From the NCBI RefSeq assembly GCF_031127815.1, contig NZ_JARXHY010000002.1, positions 248,001 to 312,000 of the forward strand: a DNA stretch of 64,000 bases. Reading direction: 5' to 3'. Of the stretch, positions 18,923-27,950 are shown one piece after another (within the stretch, counting starts at the first letter, position 1; every line of letters starts with the position of its first letter). The notes beneath the pieces are model-generated. The model was given only the letters and a program-made list of their open reading frames with translations, ran no database searches and was not told where the DNA came from. The position numbers and the translations under genes are program-made. The DNA is from Pelagicoccus sp. SDUM812003 (GTDB lineage Bacteria; Verrucomicrobiota; Verrucomicrobiia; Opitutales; Opitutaceae).

Positions 18923-20110
18923 CTAGCAGCGCCACGAGCGGGCCCCGCCAGCTGGACGCGTCTCGAATATCCCGGCTTCGATGCCGAAACGCTCGCGGTA
19001 CGCGTCCGCCACCGTTTCAGCCACCATGTCAGCCTGGTCGCGGCGCACCAAGGCGATGGCCGACCCGCCAAAGCCGCCACCGGTCATGCGACAGCCCGCC
19101 ACACCCTCCAGGGCTTGAGCTGTCTTCGATATGAAATCCAGCTCTGGACAGCTCACGCGGTAGTCGTCTCGCAACGAAGCGTGGCTTTCATTGAGCAGCT
19201 GGCCGGTCAAAGCGTAGTCCCGAGCGGCCAGGGCGTCCACCGCCCGCAGCGTACGGTCGATTTCGGTGACCACGTGACGCACGTAGCGGCGCTTCTCCTC
19301 GTCCATGAAATCCTTGGCCAAGACGGCATCCAACTCCGCCAGAGGCACCTCCCGAAGCGTACCGACCTCGAGCTCCGCAGCAGCCTGGTGGCAAACGTCA
19401 CGCCGACGGGCGTAGCCGCCATCGGAAAGCTCGTGGCTTACGCAGGAATTGATGATCATCAAACCCCAGTCCGGATCGTCGAAATCGGCGTACCGATACG
19501 AATCGTCCTGGCAGTCCAGCAGCAGCAGCTTGGAGTCTTCGCAGAGAATGACCGCCGCCTGATCCATCAAGCCGCACGGGACGTCCGCGTAGTCGTGCTC
19601 CGCCTTCTGGCAGAGCCGAGCCAGCTCCAGCGGTTCCATCGACTCCCCGACCAGCTCCAAGACCGCCTTGCTAAACGCCGCCTCCAAAGCCGCGCTGCTG
19701 CTCAAGCCGCCTCCCACGGGCACCGTGGACAGCACCACCGCATCGAACCCGGGAAAGGCGAAGCCCTTTCGCTTCAGGCCGGCCAAAACCCCTTTGACGT
19801 AGTTGCTCCAGCAGCGCTTCTCGGACTTTGCAAGATCCTCTACGGAAAAGCTCACCGGCTCGACCTCGCCATGGCTGGAACGCAAGTTCACCATGCCGTC
19901 CTCCCGAGCCTTGAGGGCCACGCAGGTCCAGCGATCGATCGCCGCCGGCAGTACCAATCCGCCGTTGTAGTCGATATGCTCGCCGATCACGTTCACCCGT
20001 CCGGGAGCCACCGCGCAGACATCCGGCGAGCCAAGCCCTTGGTCCGCGAACAGAGCGAGCAAATCCCGCAGTTCCTTTCGATCGAAAGACAAGGTATCCA
20101 AAGTATCCAT
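18923..20110 (-). CDS. galK: Galactokinase
   Basis: Phosphorylates D-galactose to galactose-1-phosphate with ATP, the entry step of the Leloir pathway. 395 residues, normal length. All three GHMP-kinase motifs are visible: the galactokinase signature GRVNVIGEHIDYNGG at about residues 37-51, PVGGGLSSSAALEAA in the ATP-binding loop, and MTGGGFGGSAIALV near the C-terminus. The start at 20110 (MDTLDTLSFDRKEL) is the first in-frame ATG. Divergent from the regulator at 20215 across a 104-base gap containing an inverted repeat. galT and galE are not in the window. Confidence 0.96.
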   Translation of the reverse strand: MDTLDTLSFDRKELRDLLALFADQGLGSPDVCAVAPGRVNVIGEHIDYNGGLVLPAAIDRWTCVALKAREDGMVNLRSSHGEVEPVSFSVEDLAKSEKRCWSNYVKGVLAGLKRKGFAFPGFDAVVLSTVPVGGGLSSSAALEAAFSKAVLELVGESMEPLELARLCQKAEHDYADVPCGLMDQAAVILCEDSKLLLLDCQDDSYRYADFDDPDWGLMIINSCVSHELSDGGYARRRDVCHQAAAELEVGTLREVPLAELDAVLAKDFMDEEKRRYVRHVVTEIDRTLRAVDALAARDYALTGQLLNESHASLRDDYRVSCPELDFISKTAQALEGVAGCRMTGGGFGGSAIALVRRDQADMVAETVADAYRERFGIEAGIFETRPAGGARSWRC

Positions 20111-20138
20111 ATAAAAAGTCGGTCTGAATGAGACGGTC

Positions 20139-20201
20139 CTATTCTACAGGCAACTTTCGCCTTGAACAATGAGTGGAAAGGTCAACTTTTGTAGAAAATA
20201 G
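20139..20201. promoter_or_regulatory. Inverted repeat in the galK / regulator divergent promoter
   Basis: CTATTCTACA at 20139-20148 and TGTAGAAAATAG at 20190-20201 form an imperfect inverted repeat separated by 41 bases, spanning the middle of the divergent promoter region. TGTAGAA also occurs in the palindrome at 9065-9084. Likely half-sites for the neighbouring XylR-like regulator, acting on both directions; this is inference. Confidence 0.45.
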
Positions 20202-20214
20202 GTCTCTCTGCTCC

Positions 20215-21378
20215 ATGCAAAGCAAACGCATCGCGATTCTGGTTGAAACCGCCCTCGACTCCGGGCGGCAAATCGTGCGGGGCATCGCCCGTTTCGCCAG
20301 CGAGCGCAACGACTGGTCCCTCTTCTACCATACCGGCCCTCTCGGAGCCATGGTTCCCGCTTCGTTGGAGAGCTGGGACGGCGACGGCATCATCGCTCGC
20401 ATCGCCAACAACGAACTGCTCGACGTGGTGCGTCGCCATCAGGTCCCGGTGGTCGACGTCATGGGCAACGTGCCCGAAGCCGACTATCCGGTGGTCAAAT
20501 GCGACGATCACGCCATTTCCGAGCTGGTGATCAACCACTTCACGGAACGCGGCTATCAGCACATCGCCTTCTTCGGATTGAAAAACGAGATTTGGTCCAG
20601 GTACCGCAAATCGGCTCTGGAGACGGCTTGCCAAGAGCGCCTCGGATCCCGATTGCACACCTTGGAGGTCGGACACACCGATCGCGATGCCAGCGGCTGG
20701 CCAAGCTACTTCAAGAAGCTTGCCTCCTGGGTGGAATCGCTTCCGAAACCGATCGGCATCATGGTGGCGAGCGACCAATTCGGCCCCGACCTCCTGGTCG
20801 CTTGCCGCCAGGCCGGCTTCACCATCCCGGACCAAGTCAGCGTGGTAGGCGTGGACAATGACGTGCCATTCTGCGAGATCAGCCAACCACACCTCAGCAG
20901 CGTCGAGCCCAACCATGAGCGCATCGGCTACGAGGCGGCAAAAATGCTTCAGAAGACCATGGAGGGATCGCCCCCGGTCCAGCGTACCGTCGAGATCCCC
21001 CCGATTCTGCTGCATGTTCGCCCATCGAGCGACGCCACCGCCCTCGCGGATCCCGTTCTGGTAAAGGCCCTGCGCTACATCAGGCAAAACGCGTGCCTTA
21101 GCATCGGAGTCGACGAAATCGCCAAGGAGGCTGGCGTATCCCGAAGCGTGCTGCAGCGCCGTTTCCGAAAGGTTCTGGACCGCACCGTCCTGGAAGCCAT
21201 CCTATCCGTGCGCATGAAACGGGCCCAGGAAATGCTCACCGTGACCGATCTCCCGCTGCCCGACGTCGCTGAACGAACCGGATTCAAGCACCAAGAATAC
21301 CTGGGCTACGTGTTCAAGAAGCGCATCGGCTGCACGCCCGGCCAGTTCAGGGCAAGAGCGAAAGGCAAGAGCTCGTGA
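20215..21378 (+). CDS. XylR-like transcription regulator (LacI-type sensor + AraC DNA-binding domain)
   Basis: 387-residue cytosolic regulator. Residues 1-270 form a periplasmic-binding-protein-like sugar sensor (RIAILVETALDSGRQIVRGI, DQVSVVGVDNDVPFCEIS); residues 280-385 form an AraC-type double helix-turn-helix (IGVDEIAKEAGVSRSVLQRR, LPLPDVAERTGFKHQEYLGY). This order, sensor first and no N-terminal LacI HTH, is that of E. coli XylR and many Verrucomicrobia/Bacteroidota sugar regulators. I chose the ATG at 20215, which begins MQSKRIAILVET; an upstream GTG at 20173 adds 14 poor residues and overlaps the putative operator. Divergent from galK, so galactose or a related sugar is the likely inducer. 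Confidence 0.88.
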   Translation: MQSKRIAILVETALDSGRQIVRGIARFASERNDWSLFYHTGPLGAMVPASLESWDGDGIIARIANNELLDVVRRHQVPVVDVMGNVPEADYPVVKCDDHAISELVINHFTERGYQHIAFFGLKNEIWSRYRKSALETACQERLGSRLHTLEVGHTDRDASGWPSYFKKLASWVESLPKPIGIMVASDQFGPDLLVACRQAGFTIPDQVSVVGVDNDVPFCEISQPHLSSVEPNHERIGYEAAKMLQKTMEGSPPVQRTVEIPPILLHVRPSSDATALADPVLVKALRYIRQNACLSIGVDEIAKEAGVSRSVLQRRFRKVLDRTVLEAILSVRMKRAQEMLTVTDLPLPDVAERTGFKHQEYLGYVFKKRIGCTPGQFRARAKGKSS

Positions 21379-21503
21379 CCTTCCTTTGGCCTGCCTATTC
21401 GACCCGCAGCGCATAGCCTGGACGCTTCCCAAGCCTTCTGAAGAAACGCGCCCTGAAGCAGAATCGGCGCAAGCGAGCAGGCCCGCTCGTTCGTCCCTCC
21501 ATC

Positions 21504-22628
21504 GTGACCCAGCCACGACCGATTCGCACCCTCGCCACACTATTGCTGAGCGCCCTAGCAGCAGCTTCGATCTACGCAGACTTCGCCATACGAGCTGACA
21601 AAGCCAGCTTCGAGCCGGGATCGCCGGTCTCGCTGCACCTCAACGACGTCGCGGAAAAACGGCTAACGCAAGTCGCGAGCGCTCGCATCGACGCCTCCGG
21701 AGGTCTCGATCTTTCAACCGAACTCCCGCCTGGCATCTACGAGCTAAGCATCGGCGATCTCCCCGCCCTGCCGCTCGCCATCGCCGAAGGCCAAAAAATC
21801 GAGATTTCCTACCGCGAATCGGATGAGGATCCGTGGCGCGTGGAAGGTTCCCCCGATACGGACAAGCTCCACGCCTACGAGACGTTTCGAAAGGATTCCC
21901 TGAATCGCCTCGTCTATCCCCCCCGAGTCGCCGCTCGAGCAGCCAACTCGAAAGGAAAACCTGCCGAGGAGATCGCTCGCCTCACTCAAGCGGAAGTAGA
22001 CGGATATGCGGCCCATCGAAGGGAGCTCAACGACTTCACCATCGCGACCGTCGGCGACTCCATGGCGCTCTACGCCACAGCTCTTCGCTGGGACCTCGAC
22101 TACCGTCCACAAGAGATTCAGAGGCTTGTGGAATCCTTTGCCGAAACGCATGGGGAACTGTCCGTAACCAAAACCTTGAGACAGAAGCTGGAAACCGGTC
22201 TCGCTTTGGCGATCGGGAAACAAGCTCCGGAGCTCGCTGGCTACGACCTGAACCAGCAGCGCCAAACCCTCTCCGACCAGCGCGGCAAGTACGTCCTGAT
22301 CGACTTTTGGGCCTCGTGGTGCCCGCCCTGCCGCATAGAGAACCAACACTACCAAACGCTGGTATCGGAGCTACCCAAAGAGACGTTCACCCTCTTCGCG
22401 GTCAATCTGGATAGCGACAAACGCCTTTGGGAACAAGCGAGCCGCCGCGACCGCATTTCCTGGATACAGATATCGGACGATCGAGGGCTCTCTTCCCCTC
22501 TCGCCGAGCGCTACGCGGTCTCCTCCTTGCCGAGCAGCTTCCTGTTGGACCAGCAAGGACGCATCATCGCCAAGAACCTCCGAGGTCCCGCCCTCGACGC
22601 GAAACTGAAAGAGCTCGGCCTGCTCTAG
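21504..22628 (+). CDS. Exported TlpA/ResA-like thioredoxin protein
   Basis: 374 residues. Residues 1-25 are a signal peptide (LATLLLSALAAASIYA). Residues 26-235 are a beta-rich then helical N-terminal region like those of Bacteroidota/Verrucomicrobia periplasmic thiol:disulfide proteins (DUF4369-like, tentative). Residues 240-374 are a thioredoxin fold with active site FWASWCPPCRIE, cysteines at 273 and 276, and the cis-proline segment SSLPSSFLLD. It should reduce or exchange disulfides in the envelope. GTG start at 21504. It is 125 bases downstream of the regulator and convergent with the helicase gene, 15 bases between stops. Confidence 0.82.
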   Translation: MTQPRPIRTLATLLLSALAAASIYADFAIRADKASFEPGSPVSLHLNDVAEKRLTQVASARIDASGGLDLSTELPPGIYELSIGDLPALPLAIAEGQKIEISYRESDEDPWRVEGSPDTDKLHAYETFRKDSLNRLVYPPRVAARAANSKGKPAEEIARLTQAEVDGYAAHRRELNDFTIATVGDSMALYATALRWDLDYRPQEIQRLVESFAETHGELSVTKTLRQKLETGLALAIGKQAPELAGYDLNQQRQTLSDQRGKYVLIDFWASWCPPCRIENQHYQTLVSELPKETFTLFAVNLDSDKRLWEQASRRDRISWIQISDDRGLSSPLAERYAVSSLPSSFLLDQQGRIIAKNLRGPALDAKLKELGLL

Positions 22629-22643
22629 TCATCCCGCCAGTCG

Positions 22644-25124
22644 CTACCGAAGCAGCTCACGCATCTCCTGCAAACCAATCGCAGCGCTCAGCTCGTCATC
22701 GCCCAGTACGGAATTCGCGAGGTCAGCCTTGCCTCGCTGAATCTCGCGAATCTTCTCTTCGATCGTATCCTTTGCGACAATACGATAAGCGATCACCTGA
22801 TTTCTCTGCCCGATGCGATGGGTTCGGTCAATCGCTTGCGCTTCCACTGCCGGATTCCACCAAGGATCGAAAAGGACAACGTAGGAGGCGGCGGTCAAGT
22901 TGAGCCCGGATCCAGCCGCTTTTAGCGAGAGCAGAAACACTTGCTCGCCTCCTTGACTCTGAAATCGGTCCACCAGCTCCTTGCGGTTTCGCGTCTTCCC
23001 CGTCAGCAAAAGGCTGCCAATACCCCAGCTCGAGAGCTGCTTCTTCAGTATTTCCAGCATGGATACGAACTGGCTGAAGACGAGCGCCTTGTGCCCTTCG
23101 GCCACCAAGGGTTCCAGCACGTCCCGCAGAGCGGAGAGCTTCGCGGATTGCGCATCGCCCTCGCTGCGACCTCCCTCCTTGATCAAGCGTGGGTCGCAGC
23201 AGATTTGCCTTAGACGAAGCAACACTTGCAGCATGCCAAACCGCTGTCCCTGCCAGTCTTCCTCGCTCCGAATCGACTCCAGCGTGGAGCGAGCGTTCTC
23301 CAACTCCTCATCGTAGAGACGTCGCTGCGCCCCTTCCAAGACGCAATGGCGCTCCTCCTCGATGCGCTCCGGCAGGTCCTTCGCGACCTCGCTCTTCAAG
23401 CGCCTCAAGATGAATGGACGCACGCGACGCTTCAATCCGGCTAGCGCCTCGGGATTCTTGGCAAGTTCGTAGTTCGCCTTGAAGGCGGCTTGCGGCCCGA
23501 GCAAACGGGGCATGGCGAAACGCATCAGGCTCCAAAGGTCAGTCAGGCTGTTCTCCACCGGCGTGCCCGACAAGGCGAGCCGCGAAGCCGCGTTGAGCTG
23601 GTACGCCACCTTGGTGGTTTGCGAGCTGGGCGACTTGATGTAGTGCGCCTCGTCCAATGCAGCGACATCCCAGGACTGACTAAGAAAATACTCCGACTGC
23701 AGGCGCAGCTGAGCGTAGTTCGCCACCACGATATTGGCCTTGCCCAGGGCTTCTTCGCCCAGCAGAGCTGGCGAAAACGAAACGGAGCTCAAATCGGCGC
23801 CGAACTTCAGCGGCTCCTGTATCCAGTTATCCATCACAGACTTTGGACAGACCACCAAAGCTCTAAATGTCTGCGACGCGCCTTTGCGCCGGGCCAGCCA
23901 CATGAACCAGGCCAGCGTCTGCAGCGTCTTTCCCAGTCCCATGTCGTCAGCGAGGACGCCTCCAAACCCCATCAGGCTTAGCCTACAGAGAAACCGGAAG
24001 CCTTCGACCTGATACGGCCGCAGAACCGTGCCCAGCGATCGGGGTGGACTGGGGATCTCCAACTTCGTCAATTGACGCGCCCGGCGGCGAACGATTTCCA
24101 TCGTCTTCTCATCCACGTTTCGCTCGTCCAGCAAGTCCTCGAATTGCGTGACGTGGATGCGTTGCTTGTTTCCTCGCCGAGGATCTAGCCCCATAGCCCC
24201 CGCCATCCCCAGGTATTCGGAAAGCGATGACGGATCCACTCGAAACCAGCCCTTGGAGCCAAGCTGCGTCAATTCGCCATCCGCAGCCACCAACCGCGCG
24301 ATTTCCTCGTCCGTGAATCCCTCGTCTCGACTCACGAACTTAGCATTGATCCGATACCAGTCGCCTTCCTCGGCGGGCTCGCATTCGTATCCAATTTTCA
24401 ATGCGACAGGAGGGCGATCCCAGCTGCGCTCAGAGTGGGACACCGACTCGACCGCTCGACTCATGGCATGCTCTTTCGCCAACGCGTCGAACGCGGGGCG
24501 CGTTGCAATGCCTTTGCTTGTGAAAAAAGCCTTCAGGGCATCGACGAACGCAACCGACGTATCCGGATTCACCTTCGCAAGAGCCCGCTTCAGGTCGCGC
24601 AAGGGCTCGCGAGTAGCCACTCCTAGGTCCGTCCGCTTGGACACGACATTGTAGAGATCCCTTGGATACACGAGAAAACCGCACTTGCTGGCCTGACCAA
24701 ACAATCGGGCAAGCTCCTTTGACAGCGATCGCTCCTCGTCGTCGAGGGCGCGTCCCAAACGTTGAGCGAAGGGATCGGAAGTTTGAGTCGGCGGCGCCTT
24801 AGCTGCCGGTTTCGCCGACGAAACCAAGCCCGATCGCTCGTTCAGTTTGACCCGAACCGCTCGGGCCAAGGCGTAGCTATGTCGACAGTTGAAAAACTCC
24901 TCGCAGTCGCAGCTTCCGCTCAGACCACCGGTTTCGTCGAAGGCGAGACGAACCTGGAACACGCCTCGTTTGCCTTCGGTTACGCTGCCGCGGATTTCCG
25001 CCCGTCCGAGAGCGTCCACCCGCACCTCCTCCGATTCGAAAAGCTCCGTGCCGCGGCTGATCGCCTGGCTGTTCACCTGCCGAACGTAGCGGGCAAATCT
25101 CTGATCGAAGGCAAACGCATCCAT
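22644..25124 (-). CDS. SNF2-family DEAD/DEAH helicase with SWIM zinc finger
   Basis: About 826 residues. The N-terminus carries a SWIM-type zinc-binding segment (SGSCDCEEFFNCRHSYAL, C-x-C...C-x-H). A middle region of roughly 270 residues is unassigned. The C-terminal half is the Swi2/Snf2 ATPase: DDMGLGKTLQTLAWF (motif I), DEAHYIKS (motif II), LALSGTPVENSLTDLWSLM (motif III region), and LLSLKAAGSGLNLTAA with HRIGQRNQV (motifs V-VI). Bacterial members of this type are thought to remodel protein-DNA complexes or RNA polymerase; no specific role is known. I chose the ATG at 25124 (MDAFAFDQRF), which has a nearby purine-rich site; the frame stays open 81 bases further upstream. Confidence 0.88.
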   Translation of the reverse strand: MDAFAFDQRFARYVRQVNSQAISRGTELFESEEVRVDALGRAEIRGSVTEGKRGVFQVRLAFDETGGLSGSCDCEEFFNCRHSYALARAVRVKLNERSGLVSSAKPAAKAPPTQTSDPFAQRLGRALDDEERSLSKELARLFGQASKCGFLVYPRDLYNVVSKRTDLGVATREPLRDLKRALAKVNPDTSVAFVDALKAFFTSKGIATRPAFDALAKEHAMSRAVESVSHSERSWDRPPVALKIGYECEPAEEGDWYRINAKFVSRDEGFTDEEIARLVAADGELTQLGSKGWFRVDPSSLSEYLGMAGAMGLDPRRGNKQRIHVTQFEDLLDERNVDEKTMEIVRRRARQLTKLEIPSPPRSLGTVLRPYQVEGFRFLCRLSLMGFGGVLADDMGLGKTLQTLAWFMWLARRKGASQTFRALVVCPKSVMDNWIQEPLKFGADLSSVSFSPALLGEEALGKANIVVANYAQLRLQSEYFLSQSWDVAALDEAHYIKSPSSQTTKVAYQLNAASRLALSGTPVENSLTDLWSLMRFAMPRLLGPQAAFKANYELAKNPEALAGLKRRVRPFILRRLKSEVAKDLPERIEEERHCVLEGAQRRLYDEELENARSTLESIRSEEDWQGQRFGMLQVLLRLRQICCDPRLIKEGGRSEGDAQSAKLSALRDVLEPLVAEGHKALVFSQFVSMLEILKKQLSSWGIGSLLLTGKTRNRKELVDRFQSQGGEQVFLLSLKAAGSGLNLTAASYVVLFDPWWNPAVEAQAIDRTHRIGQRNQVIAYRIVAKDTIEEKIREIQRGKADLANSVLGDDELSAAIGLQEMRELLR

Positions 25125-25487
25125 GCCCCTAGGAGGAGGAACCCGCTTCCATTTGCAATCAAGAGATTGCCCAAGCCTGCGACTATCGGTCCACGCGTGT
25201 CGCAAGCGGTTGATTATCTGGGCTTAGCCGCACACCGCCCGTCCTCTGCTTGGCGCCCAATATGCTCCTTGATTTTTTGGCCAGGCGCTTACATTTATCA
25301 TATACGCAATGAGTCAACCTAACATCGATCGAACCAGCTCCGCCTCGTCGCCTATCGTCCAACTTGAACTGGACTCGGACGACGAGCCTGACCCTAGTAG
25401 CCGCCGCTACCGTTTCCATCGTCGCTTCCCCCTGCTCTCTCGTAGAGCCTCGGCATCCACACAGCTTTCATCCGGGCTGATCTCCCT
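25125..25487. other. 363-base intergenic region
   Basis: Lies between the divergent helicase and CNNM-family genes, so it holds both promoters. A 60-codon open frame at 25309-25491 overlaps the next start by 4 bases (ATGA), but its composition is not convincing. Nothing else is seen. Confidence 0.5.
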
Positions 25488-26573
25488 ATGATATCCGCCT
25501 TCATTGCCGCAGCCCTCTTCACAGTGAGCGTCTCGTTCGTCTGCTCCATGCTGGAAGCGATGATACTGAGCACCACCATCGCGGACATCGAATCGCTAAA
25601 GAAAAAGCGACCGAAGAAGGGCGAGCTGCTGGAAAAGCACAAGACCGACCTGTCGGACACGATTTCCGCCATCCTGACCCTCAACACCATCGCCAATACG
25701 GCGGGCTCCGCTCTGGTGGGCGCCCTAGCCACCGAGATTTGGGGCAGCTCCATCGTAGGTTGGGTGACGGGCATCCTCACCCTGAGCATCCTCATCTTTT
25801 CCGAAATCATCCCAAAGAACCTCGGCGTCGCCTACCGGGTCCAGATCCATCCCTGGACCGTGGGTCCGCTGCAATGGATGAAAGTCGCCCTCTGGCCGGC
25901 GACGTCCCTCACCAACCTCTCGGTGCGGCTCGTGGTGAAGGAGGACCAGAGCAACGACGACGGATCGTCGAATGAAGAGGAGATCATCCTGCTCGCCGAA
26001 AAAGGAGCCAAGGAGGGGACCTTGACCAGCAGCGAGTCGGACATGGTGACCAACGCCCTGAAGCTCGACGACGAAATGGTCTCCGCGATCATGACTCCCC
26101 GGGTGGTGGTCACCGCCTTGGAGACCACTCTGACCATCGGCGACGTTTTTCGCACGTATCCAAACATCCCTTTCGCCCGCATTCCGGTATTCGACGAGGA
26201 GATCGACCAGATCGTGGGACTCGTCCGGCGACGCGACCTGCTCAAGTACGTGGCCGAGGACCAGGACCGGGTGCGCCTTTCGGAGATCATGAACGAGGTG
26301 TTCTTCGTCCCGGAAACGGTCACCGTGGCCGCCGCCCTGCAGACGATCCTGAAGAAGCACCAGCAGCTGCTAGTGGTCGTGGACGAGTTCGGCAGCATGG
26401 CGGGTGTGGTCACCATGGAGGACATCATGGAGTACATTCTCGGTCGGGAGATCTTCGAAAAGGACGACGTGGCCATCGACATGCGAGAGCTCGCCCGCAG
26501 CGAGGCTCTGGGTAAAAAAGCTGCGGAAATCCTTGCCGACGAGGAAAGCACCTCTGAGGATCGCGACGCCTAG
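25488..26573 (+). CDS. CNNM/CorC-type membrane protein with CBS pair
   Basis: 361 residues. Residues 1-160 form a DUF21 (CNNM transmembrane) domain with three or four membrane segments and the conserved FSEIIPKNLGV. Residues 195-330 carry two CBS domains (MTPRVVVTALETTLTIGDVF; VDEFGSMAGVVTMEDIMEYI). The usual C-terminal CorC/HlyC domain is missing, leaving a short acidic tail. Relatives transport or sense magnesium or other divalent cations and bind adenine nucleotides in the CBS pair; earlier 'hemolysin' labels are historical. Precedes lgt by 35 bases on the same strand, possibly co-transcribed. Confidence 0.85.
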   Translation: MISAFIAAALFTVSVSFVCSMLEAMILSTTIADIESLKKKRPKKGELLEKHKTDLSDTISAILTLNTIANTAGSALVGALATEIWGSSIVGWVTGILTLSILIFSEIIPKNLGVAYRVQIHPWTVGPLQWMKVALWPATSLTNLSVRLVVKEDQSNDDGSSNEEEIILLAEKGAKEGTLTSSESDMVTNALKLDDEMVSAIMTPRVVVTALETTLTIGDVFRTYPNIPFARIPVFDEEIDQIVGLVRRRDLLKYVAEDQDRVRLSEIMNEVFFVPETVTVAAALQTILKKHQQLLVVVDEFGSMAGVVTMEDIMEYILGREIFEKDDVAIDMRELARSEALGKKAAEILADEESTSEDRDA

Positions 26574-26608
26574 GCTTTCGCGTATCCACAATCTGGGCTT
26601 TCCGAACG

Positions 26609-27436
26609 ATGCAGTTTCCCACCTGGACCCACGACCTCGACCCTTTCATCTATCAGTTTTCCGAAAGCTGGGGAATTCGCTGGTATGGACTGGCTTACGT
26701 CCTAGGATTTCTCACCGGCATCTGGCTGCTCCATATCTATTACAAAAAGGGGCTTTCGCCCTTCGACAGCAAGCAGCAGAGCGACCTGTTTTTCGCCATC
26801 GTAATCGGGGTCATCGTCGGCGGCCGTCTCGGCTACTTCCTGTTCTACTCCCGCGAAACGCTGCTCAGCGATCCGATGAGCTTCTTCCGCTTCAACGAAG
26901 GCGGCATGGCCAGCCATGGCGGCTTCGTCGGCGTGATCATCGCAGCCTGGATCATGGCCCGCCGCTTCAAGGAGTCCTTCCTCAAGGTAGGCGACATTCT
27001 GGCCACCCTGGCTCCTCCCGGCCTGCTCTTCGGTCGCGTCGCCAACTTCATCAACGGGGAGCTCTGGGGCAAGCACACCGACGGCTCCTGGGGCGTCATC
27101 TTCCCCGAAGCCAAGGACCCCTTCCCGCGACATCCCTCTCAGCTCTACGAAGCGGGCCTCGAGGGACTGGTCCTGCTGGTCTACACCCAAATGCGCATCT
27201 GGACCAGTCCTGTGCTCAAGACGCATCCAGGGCAGATTGGCGGCGAGTTTCTTCTCGGTTACTCCATCGTGCGCATCATCGGAGAGCAGTTTCGCGAACC
27301 CGACGCCCACATCGGTCTAGACTTCGGCTTCATCAATCGCGGGGCCCTGCTCTCGATCTTCACCGCTCTCGCTGGCATCGCCATCATCATCTGGGCCAGA
27401 AAACACCCAGCAGACGCTCGAAAGAGATCGGCCTAG
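26609..27436 (+). CDS. lgt: Prolipoprotein diacylglyceryl transferase
   Basis: Inner-membrane enzyme that attaches diacylglycerol from phosphatidylglycerol to the lipobox cysteine of prolipoproteins. 275 residues with seven predicted helices. Signature segments: GGRLGYFLFYSRE, the FGRVANFINGELWGK region with the essential arginine/asparagine, and the HPSQLYEAGLEG motif. Its substrate phospholipid is made through PgsA and PgpA, encoded convergently right after it; the lgt and pgpA stops overlap by 4 bases. The lipoprotein mutarotase in this window would be a client. Confidence 0.95.
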   Translation: MQFPTWTHDLDPFIYQFSESWGIRWYGLAYVLGFLTGIWLLHIYYKKGLSPFDSKQQSDLFFAIVIGVIVGGRLGYFLFYSRETLLSDPMSFFRFNEGGMASHGGFVGVIIAAWIMARRFKESFLKVGDILATLAPPGLLFGRVANFINGELWGKHTDGSWGVIFPEAKDPFPRHPSQLYEAGLEGLVLLVYTQMRIWTSPVLKTHPGQIGGEFLLGYSIVRIIGEQFREPDAHIGLDFGFINRGALLSIFTALAGIAIIIWARKHPADARKRSA

Positions 27437-27936
27437 AAAATCCAGACCCGTGCGGCTACGTTCAGAATCGCGCACACGATCAAGGCCGCGGCGACATCGT
27501 CCGCCACCACGCCAAAGCCGCCATGGTAGCGCTGCAGCTTCTTGATGCCAAGCGGCTTGAGAATGTCGAAGAAGCGAAAGAGCAGAAAGCCCGCTAGGAT
27601 GACGATCCAGGACTGGCTCTGCCCCATGTGGGCATGCAATCCCAGAAAGCAGATCGGCATGGCCACGAACTCGTCCAGTATCACCTCGCCCGGATCGACC
27701 TTCTTGAGACGTTTCTCCGCTTCGCCACAAATGCCGATGGCGAAATAGGTGCCCGCGGCCAGGAGCAAAGCCGCCGCGAAGTCGCTCAGGTGCACGGTGA
27801 TGGTGGCGAAAAACACCAGCCCCATCAGCGAGCCCCAGGTGCCCGGGGCCTTCAAGGAGCCAAGGCTGCCGATCGTGGCCAGTTTCACCACCACATGGTT
27901 CGGCCAATAGCGCGGCCATCTCGGGTTCTTTATCAT
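27433..27936 (-). CDS. pgpA: Phosphatidylglycerophosphatase A
   Basis: Dephosphorylates phosphatidylglycerol phosphate to phosphatidylglycerol in the inner membrane. 167 residues, typical. It has the PgpA features ATIGSLGSLKAPGTWGSLMG near residues 17-36, the metal-binding acidic segment DPGEVILDEFVAMPI, and HGGFGVVADDVAAALI near the end, with several hydrophobic helices. Lies 14 bases downstream of pgsA, which makes its substrate, so the pair is an operon. Overlaps lgt tail to tail. Confidence 0.94.
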   Translation of the reverse strand: MIKNPRWPRYWPNHVVVKLATIGSLGSLKAPGTWGSLMGLVFFATITVHLSDFAAALLLAAGTYFAIGICGEAEKRLKKVDPGEVILDEFVAMPICFLGLHAHMGQSQSWIVILAGFLLFRFFDILKPLGIKKLQRYHGGFGVVADDVAAALIVCAILNVAARVWIF

Positions 27937-27950
27937 AGTCGCTGGGGTTG

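Noticed and set aside
25309-25491. 60-codon frame overlapping the CNNM-family start
   Set aside because: Serine/arginine-rich with no domain, and poor codon character; the 4-base overlap alone is not enough.
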